The notes beneath the pieces are model-generated. The model was not told the DNA's origin. It searched no databases and was given only the letters and a program-made list of their open reading frames with translations. From Bursaphelenchus xylophilus (lineage: Eukaryota; Nematoda; Chromadorea; Rhabditida; Aphelenchoididae), in contig CAJFCV020000005.1 of the NCBI GenBank assembly GCA_904066235.2, positions 12,395,501 through 12,459,500 on the forward strand: 64,000 nt of DNA. The letters are read 5' to 3'. Shown here piece by piece: positions 58,002-64,000 of this stretch; positions within the stretch are counted from its first letter, which is position 1; each line of letters starts with the position of its first letter. The translations under genes and the position numbers were made by a program.

Positions 58002-60270
58002 GGCAAAGTAGGCGGCGCCTGTCAGGTAGGCGAACCGGTAAATATTGGCCCGACCCACAGCATAACTCCACGATGATATATAAATGTAATCGGCGATGGG
58101 ATTGAAACTTTTGGGAGATTTGGGGAGTTATTACAGTACAGTGTTGGTATTTTTTGGTGTTTGCGACAATTTATCGATCTCATTTTGGTCTAATCTTATG
58201 GGTATTTGTGGTTCTTTGCCTGGTGTTTGATTATTATTTAATTATAAATCATCTACCATCTTTTGCGGAGAAGGAGGCCTTTTTTTGCACTAGGGATTAT
58301 TGGAACCCCAATTTTGAGCAAGTTTTTTAAACGTCCAGTAAATTTCACAAAGATATTACCGTCAAAGTCGCATTTCTTTTTATTTCACTGATTTTTCCGT
58401 GACCCACAAAGTCTTATGTTAGCCGTATCGTTTCGATCTGTAAATTAATCCAGTCTTTTTGAAGCGTTCTTTGAAGAGGCGAACTGGCATAATAAGCACG
58501 ATTGAAGAACCCGTTTAATTCATTGTGATTACTGCTTGCACTACCGACTTAAGACATATCATTTTCACGGTGACGCAGCTACGTGTGAAAGCCTTCCGAA
58601 GGAAGTTCAGGTAAAAGACAACCCTATTTTGACATAAAACTATCATCTTATTTATCCACGTAAACTGTGTCCATAAGGGTCCTGAAAATTGGTGTTCAAA
58701 ATTTGATTGCCCTCCTAGCGTTTGACGTATTGTTTTTTTTTCTCCTGCTTCCCGGCCGTCTTTGACAACACATTGCACGCGTTGTCAAAACAGGGCGAGC
58801 CAAGATTCATCGAAACCAGGAGATTTTTTTGGGGTCGGATCCCGACTAAAAATAAGTGGGTAAAATCTTCTAGGAACCGCAAAATTTCCCCGAAAACTGG
58901 CTTAAGTCCCTTGCACGTTCCGAAACCGAGTTGGATTCGAAAAATTCCCGGAACAATTACTTTCTGAGCCTTCATTTGTACACAAACACGATAAACTCAA
59001 GGAGTGGCCACAAGATTGCACAAATACACGAGTAGTCGTATAACGGGTGTTAGCGGGGGTTTAAAGGACCTATTAGAGAATAGTATATGGGACTTCTCTC
59101 ATTTGGAATAATGGGCTATTGTTGCGCAAATTTGGAAAGGACGTCATCACTGAAATTGCAAAAAAAGTTTGATGATTCTTTGACTGGACTGTTTATAACA
59201 AAACTTTCTTGAGCATGTGTGCCTTCGTTTTATCACATAGGTGCTCTTTTAAGATAGTATAGCTGCAATCTCAGTGGGTGTAGATAACATGTGTCAAACC
59301 ATTTTCCCAATTTCTTGGCTATTTCATTGGTCAAGTAAGACTTCAAAAATACTGCTGTCACCGAAAAGAGACAGGTGAAGCTATTGTTGACTCGTGAAAG
59401 CAGAGAATCCTGAAAAAGTTGTTATGCGCCAGGTCAGGTGAACGCGTATGTCATTATTCCTCATTGGCCTCAGCCTGTGTTCGCTGCTATTTTGGAATGT
59501 TAAAGTCAAATTGCCATAAATTTTCCAATTACCTTTCTTTCTTCTGGAAGAATAATCTGATGAATTGTCACGCTAATTCCGTTCGGAAATACGTCACCGC
59601 ACAGAGTGACCCTTCAATAATTAGCTCCGGCTGACCGCCAATGTCATCAGCGGGGTCGAACGTTGCTGATAGCCATTACTACCGCCTCCACAGTAATTTT
59701 TGCTCTCCCTCTCCTCTCTTCCCGAAGTTATTAATATAGGTTTTAAATGACTTAGTTTCACCGTTCCTTGCGGCCGTTCACGCTTCGCTTCAGGCCTAAA
59801 TTGGGAGGCGCGGACACGAGCTATTAGGCCCAAGACACCCGTCCCGCTACGCCGCTGGAGTGGTGTAGGCGGCCGCGCAATGTTTCACAGATAAACAGCG
59901 GGATTAGTGGGGTGGGGCCAAAGTAATTAGTTGTGCTGCTGGCCGGTGTTGTGACTGGGCGGTACGCGGTCAGCAGACGGAGATGTCATCGGCGAAGGTA
60001 GTTGACGGGAAATTGGGAATTTTAACGGGAAAAGGGGCTTAGTGGATCAGAAGTCGATGGCGTCAAGAAAACACTATTTAGCCTTCCAAAAGGCCATGAA
60101 TTCGACCTCTCATCTTGCTGATCATGTCATCATTGTGTTTTTTTGCAACGGTTAATGTCGGGTTAAAATTTCATGTTAAGTTTTGACCAAACTTGAGCAT
60201 ATTTAGCGTGATGCTTCAAAAAAAATGACTGTTAAAAACTGCTTTCAGTTTCCAAACCAAGCCCAACAGA

Positions 60271-61691
60271 ATGTCGGCCAGGGTGTCCTCAGCTCATATC
60301 ACAAACCTCGCAATCGTATCTTCACTATTTTTCATGATGATTCAGTCGGCATGCGGGGTTTATGGTAGGTTATCCCTCAACAAAGTCTGAAAATTTGTTG
60401 TACCGTAACGAACTCATCTTCTTTTAGTTTTTGCACGATACCAACCAGCACAGGTGATTGAACGACTACTGGAGAATGCTGGTATCCCCACATCAGACAG
60501 ATCAGTAGTAAAGGTAAGCCCGCGACTCCTTAGAACTTATTGTTAGTGTGTCAGTTCAGAAGCGTTTACGGAGACAAATTTTTTTAATTGGAATTTCTTT
60601 CCCATAGCCCCCACTGTCTTATAAATTCCAACGTCGTTGGGCAGAAAGTGCTAAGCAATCGGAAGAACGTGTAATGCGGGGCAAACACCTGTTTCACGCG
60701 CGCTAGAGTATGAATAATAGTTTGAGTGATTAATCAGCTATTACCTCTAAAAGAGTAAAGGTTACATAATTTTATGGCGATTGCACTAAAAGTTCACAAC
60801 TGCTAAAGGTAGTACAGTTTCAAGCCGAACTGTGAAGGAGAAACTGGGAAACAACTTACAAAAATAGTAGTAAGATTCTGTATAAAAGATGTTACAACCT
60901 CTAAGAGATCCATTATATTTATTAACATGTGCAACTACAAAGATGTTTAGCATATTCACTGTGTTTCAGAGGCCAGTAAAGCGCAACGCCGCCTCTGTCC
61001 GACCGCTGCCGCCTTCAATTCCGGTGTGCGAGACAAAAATCCTTGAGAACCATCAACCTAAACTAGGAATTGGTAAGTCTGACCTTTCGACTTTTTGCAC
61101 TCCTACTCTTAATCGCCTACCCAAAAATAACTGTAAATAGATTGACTCGGAAGTCGCGAAAACAATGTTTGTTATATGTATCAGCGGGGTGGAAAAAGCC
61201 CATATCTATTCAGCCGTGATAACCGCGGAATGCCATCCCACACGCTAGAGATGTGTCGGATGGGAAAGGTTATGATTTTCTGTTATTTGCTTGATATTTC
61301 TCGACGTAGATAGGGTCGGAATATGAAAAAGGAGGAAGGTTGAATCATGACGTAAAAGTATATTAGGGACAGTAGGACAGAATTTGTAGCCGGTACCTCT
61401 TGCAAAAAATTGCCAATACTTTTTTCAGACCAGAACGGCAGCTACGTGGAGATCGAGCAAAGCGAAACTCGCGAGTTCAGATCGACCTTTGTCGAATGCG
61501 CCGACATTCTTCGAGGCGCCTGTTTCGGCATTGACACAGCATTCTTCACGTCGGAATGCGCGACATTATTTGGCCTACAACCAGCTAGCATCCGGCCCGA
61601 TGGCTCGGACGGAGCCTTCAAAGACGGCTTAATCAAGGTCCCTATCGCATGCGAATGTCGGTTGCGCAAGAAGCTCTTCCTCAAGCCCTAA
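60271..61691 (+). CDS. Neurotrophin/Spaetzle-like cystine-knot prohormone
   Basis: Exons 60271-60364, 60428-60513, 60970-61072 and 61429-61691 join in phase to give 181 residues. A signal peptide (about residues 1-28, IVSSLFFMMIQSACG) is followed by a short propeptide ending at a dibasic site (RPVKR at about 61-65) and a mature chain of about 116 residues with six cysteines. Spacings C1-C2 38, C2-C3 8, C3-C4 12, C4-C5 31 and C5-x-C6 follow the neurotrophin order; NGF has 43, 10, 12, 28 and 2. The segment GACFGIDTAFFTSEC parallels the GCRGID...WNS-C block of neurotrophins, and VCETKI... with DQNGSYVEIE parallels their N-terminal strand. The C-terminus is basic (RLRKKLFLKP). Secretion, processing and disulfide-linked dimerisation are inferred. 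Spaetzle-type ligands share the fold and are the main alternative. Confidence 0.7.
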
Positions 61692-62997
61692 GTAATCGAG
61701 TGTAGGGGTTTTGCAGGGCTATATTTGTACACTTCTGGTCTTTGTATGTAATATTTTGGTTGAATTCATTTCGAAATATGTTTTTCATGCATTATCTATT
61801 CGCGACATAAGTCCAGGTAGCACATAGTGTTATGTCACATCGCCTATTCATCCACCGGTTTAATAGTCGTTTTATAGTCGTCTAACATGCTGTGAAACAT
61901 AATTACTTTTTACATAACTTACCTTCTTACGTAACATATTAATTTATCATATTCAGTCTAGAGCAGCTTGTGTCATACTGTAGCACTGCGCAACGGTACA
62001 ATGTTCAGGCGCGGTGCAAAAGCAGACGCAAAATTTAGTGCATGTTAAACAGGCCGTAATATTTATTCTAGCACACTAACACTTTCCATATTAACACATG
62101 GTAATATCATCCAGTCTTGTGTTTTGATCTCACTTAATATTTTATTCACGTCTCATGTCTTACTGCTTTAATATTATGAAATTTTTATTTATTGTTTTAT
62201 ATTATTTAACGTTTTGGTTATAAATTATAATAATTTTATGACTGTTTTTTTCAAGGAAGACTAAGCATATATTTATATAAAACACACAGTACGTACTACC
62301 CAACTATCGAGGTACACTTTGGCATAAAATGGTTATTAACCAACACTCTTATTCTCAGTTTTGGAAATTGGAAACGAAACAGTTTAAAATCTTATAATAC
62401 ATGTTAATCCAGAACTGGCTGGAATCTCAACTGGTTTTCAAAGATTTTCCTCATCTACTTTCTAACAGCGAAGCGGGTTGATCACTCGTATTGATTTGGG
62501 AAGCCCATGGGCGACTAAACGCGGATGTACATTTCTGCCAGCTGAACGTTGGGTAAAATCTGCATGTTACGAGGAAACAAAATCATTTCGACGAAAGCTC
62601 GGCGGAAGCTTGGCGAGGACTTGCAGTATGACCATATTTTCTACGTAGCTTTAGCTAGCTTAAGTTTTCTCGACTCTGGGGTATTGTAACGCAGAAACAA
62701 CCTGAACTTGCTCCAAAAAAGTTCTCCCGACAATGTTTGGCTCTTTTGTAAGTAGACACCATATGCTCGACAACATCTTGTTTGTTATTATCCAGTTTTA
62801 AGCAATTCCGCCGGAGGCTTAATTAAATTATCAAGCTAATCTCCGAGCGAGCTCTGTTTCCGGGAAGAATAAACAAAACAGAAAGGTTACCGAAAACTTT
62901 CCGGCTTTAAAGCTATACGACATTTTGAAGGTTTCAAAAACAAGGAGCCGACTAAAGAATAACTTTTACTGCAACGAAAACAGCACCGCAAAGCATT
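61692..62997. other. Intergenic, with an inverted R1 fragment
   Basis: AT-rich to about 62400. At about 62570-62700 a partial R1 repeat lies in reverse orientation (CTCGGCGGAAGCTTGGCGAG, GGTATTGTAACGC). I see no exon. Confidence 0.45.
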
Positions 62998-63955
62998 CTA
63001 ATAAACAACGCAACTATGATGACGGGAAAATTCAGTCCTTAAACTCGAGTACAAATATCGACCAGCGCCAAAAGACGACACATGGAAAGTCCTTTTCAGT
63101 ACCGTACATCTTCTGGAAGTATTTGCGATCGCTGGAAGACAATTTCGTTGATTAATGCAAGTGTATGGAACCGATCTAAGCTTTTGTATCCGGAGACAAG
63201 GCTCAATTTTTGGGCCGAAAGACAGTTGACTTGGCAACGATTTGAACTTCTAAATTAGAACTTCGGTCACCTTTTAAGCTATTGCATAATTTGCAAGACA
63301 CTTATCTTACGTTGTAAAGGCCCCTGTTTTGGTTCAGCCTCTGATTAAATTCGTCCATTATTGAGAAGTAAAATCCAATCCTCGGCGAAAAATTAAGAGG
63401 GATCGTTAGCTTAAAGGTTGACATTGCACAGAAATTATTGACCTTTGTTAACTTACGTTCTTTAATGCAGCATTATATACAGGGAAAATGAATTTGATGC
63501 TCCAGGAGTCTGTCCGGCTTAGACGAAGGTGCCGCGGAGAGCTCATGGCGTTCATAGGTGAGTGTTCGAAAGCCGCGTCGACTTTTTGCGGTATAACTAC
63601 TGGAGTGCCAAAACCAACTACTTCTCGGACCATGACATCCTTCAACGGTCTTGTAACGTCATACGAGTTGGCTGACTGAGCTATGAATTAAATGACGGTA
63701 ATGTCGTATCTGTTATAGCCTACCAGGTGCCGCGCTGATTCCCCAGTTAAATTCAAAAGACGAGACTTTGAGATGGAGACTCCGAATTCTCGTAAATTCA
63801 TCAAAATAGTCGCCATTCTTAGGCAGCAAAAGTTCGTCAAGATCGGAAAAGATGATATATTTTGCGGTATGTTTGTTGTCGTACAAACATTCATTTGCGG
63901 CTAGAAGCCTTCCCACATTCTCTAATTCTTCGTTTGGATCGTAATTTAGGTCTTT
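62998..63955 (-). CDS. GT92 (DUF23) family glycosyltransferase, partial
   Basis: Exons in transcript order are 63955-63724, 63671-63457 and 63249-62998; phases match, and the gene begins beyond the right edge of the window. The first exon shows the family hallmark YIIFSDLDELLLPKNGDYFD, with the Asp-x-Asp metal site, preceded by AANECLYDNKHTAK and followed by FEFNWGIS. The second exon has VVIPQKVDAAFEHSP, similar to the VRPEKV...H segment of the family. The third exon is less typical. GT92 enzymes are type II Golgi membrane proteins; characterised members add galactose to fucose or extend galactans, and nematodes have many of them. The last exon is less certain than the first two. Confidence 0.7.
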
Positions 63956-64000
63956 CTAAAAAGTGAGAGTCGTTACTTTGCGAACAGAGTGTTGCACTTT

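Larger units (their letters stand above)
52340..60270. other. Eight kilobases without a convincing gene
   Basis: AT-rich DNA with many short open frames but no consistent exon chain. It holds a mariner-like MITE (52891-53122), a 14 bp hairpin at 53134-53168, an R1 repeat (54355-54680) and one candidate exon (57673-58001). A GC-rich stretch at 59640-60010 precedes the neurotrophin-like gene and ends with an acceptor at 60248, probably its trans-splice or 5' UTR acceptor. Confidence 0.4.

Overview
The window looks like nuclear DNA of a nematode, probably a plant-parasitic or fungus-feeding one (Tylenchomorpha or Aphelenchoidea). Four observations support this. Genes are cut into many short exons with TTTCAG-type acceptors and GTAAGT/GTGAGT donors. 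Several first ATGs sit a few bases after an acceptor, as expected for spliced-leader trans-splicing. Families typical of nematodes are present (transthyretin-like, Srsx chemoreceptors, saposin-like, GT92). Two near-identical family 3 pectate lyases, known in nematodes mainly from plant- and fungus-feeding lineages, are also present. All gene models were built by hand from splice sites, reading phase and reading frame; nothing was searched against a database.

Layout. 0.8-8.1 kb: a transthyretin-like gene, a small membrane-anchored protein, a CPEB-type translational regulator (minus strand) and two saposin-like secreted peptides. 8.6-15.7 kb: four Srsx-type seven-transmembrane chemoreceptor genes, two on plus and two on minus, all with the same four-exon, phase-2 structure, plus a relic of a fifth. 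16.9-27.9 kb: a gene-poor block of DNA elements (a TA-flanked mariner-size element, a 1.37 kb foldback, and a 3.1 kb foldback with tRNA-like modules and a nested insertion), interrupted by a secreted histidine-rich protein and a CS-alpha-beta (defensin-like) peptide exon. 28.3-36.6 kb: a lysine-rich nine-exon orphan gene, a very compact SRP68, a GPB5/thyrostimulin-beta-like cystine-knot hormone and a membrane protein with a lysine-rich tail.

36.85-49.1 kb: a tandem segmental duplication. Each full unit carries a membrane-protein gene (minus), a divergent secreted Ser/Gly-rich gene (plus) and a convergent pectate lyase (minus). Unit 1 has lost about 2.8 kb internally, unit 2 is complete but has taken two transposon insertions, and unit 3 is truncated inside an intron of the next gene. 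48.8-52.3 kb: an EF-hand protein with at least twelve exons. 52.4-60.2 kb: largely without convincing genes. 60.3-61.7 kb: a secreted prohormone-like protein whose six-cysteine pattern resembles the neurotrophin/Spaetzle cystine knot. The right edge holds part of a GT92 glycosyltransferase on the minus strand.

The strongest items for follow-up are the neurotrophin-like gene, the SRP68 without its middle region, the hAT-type element that landed on a splice donor and duplicated it (with the empty site preserved in the paralogue), and the foldback element with a tRNA-like module in each arm.
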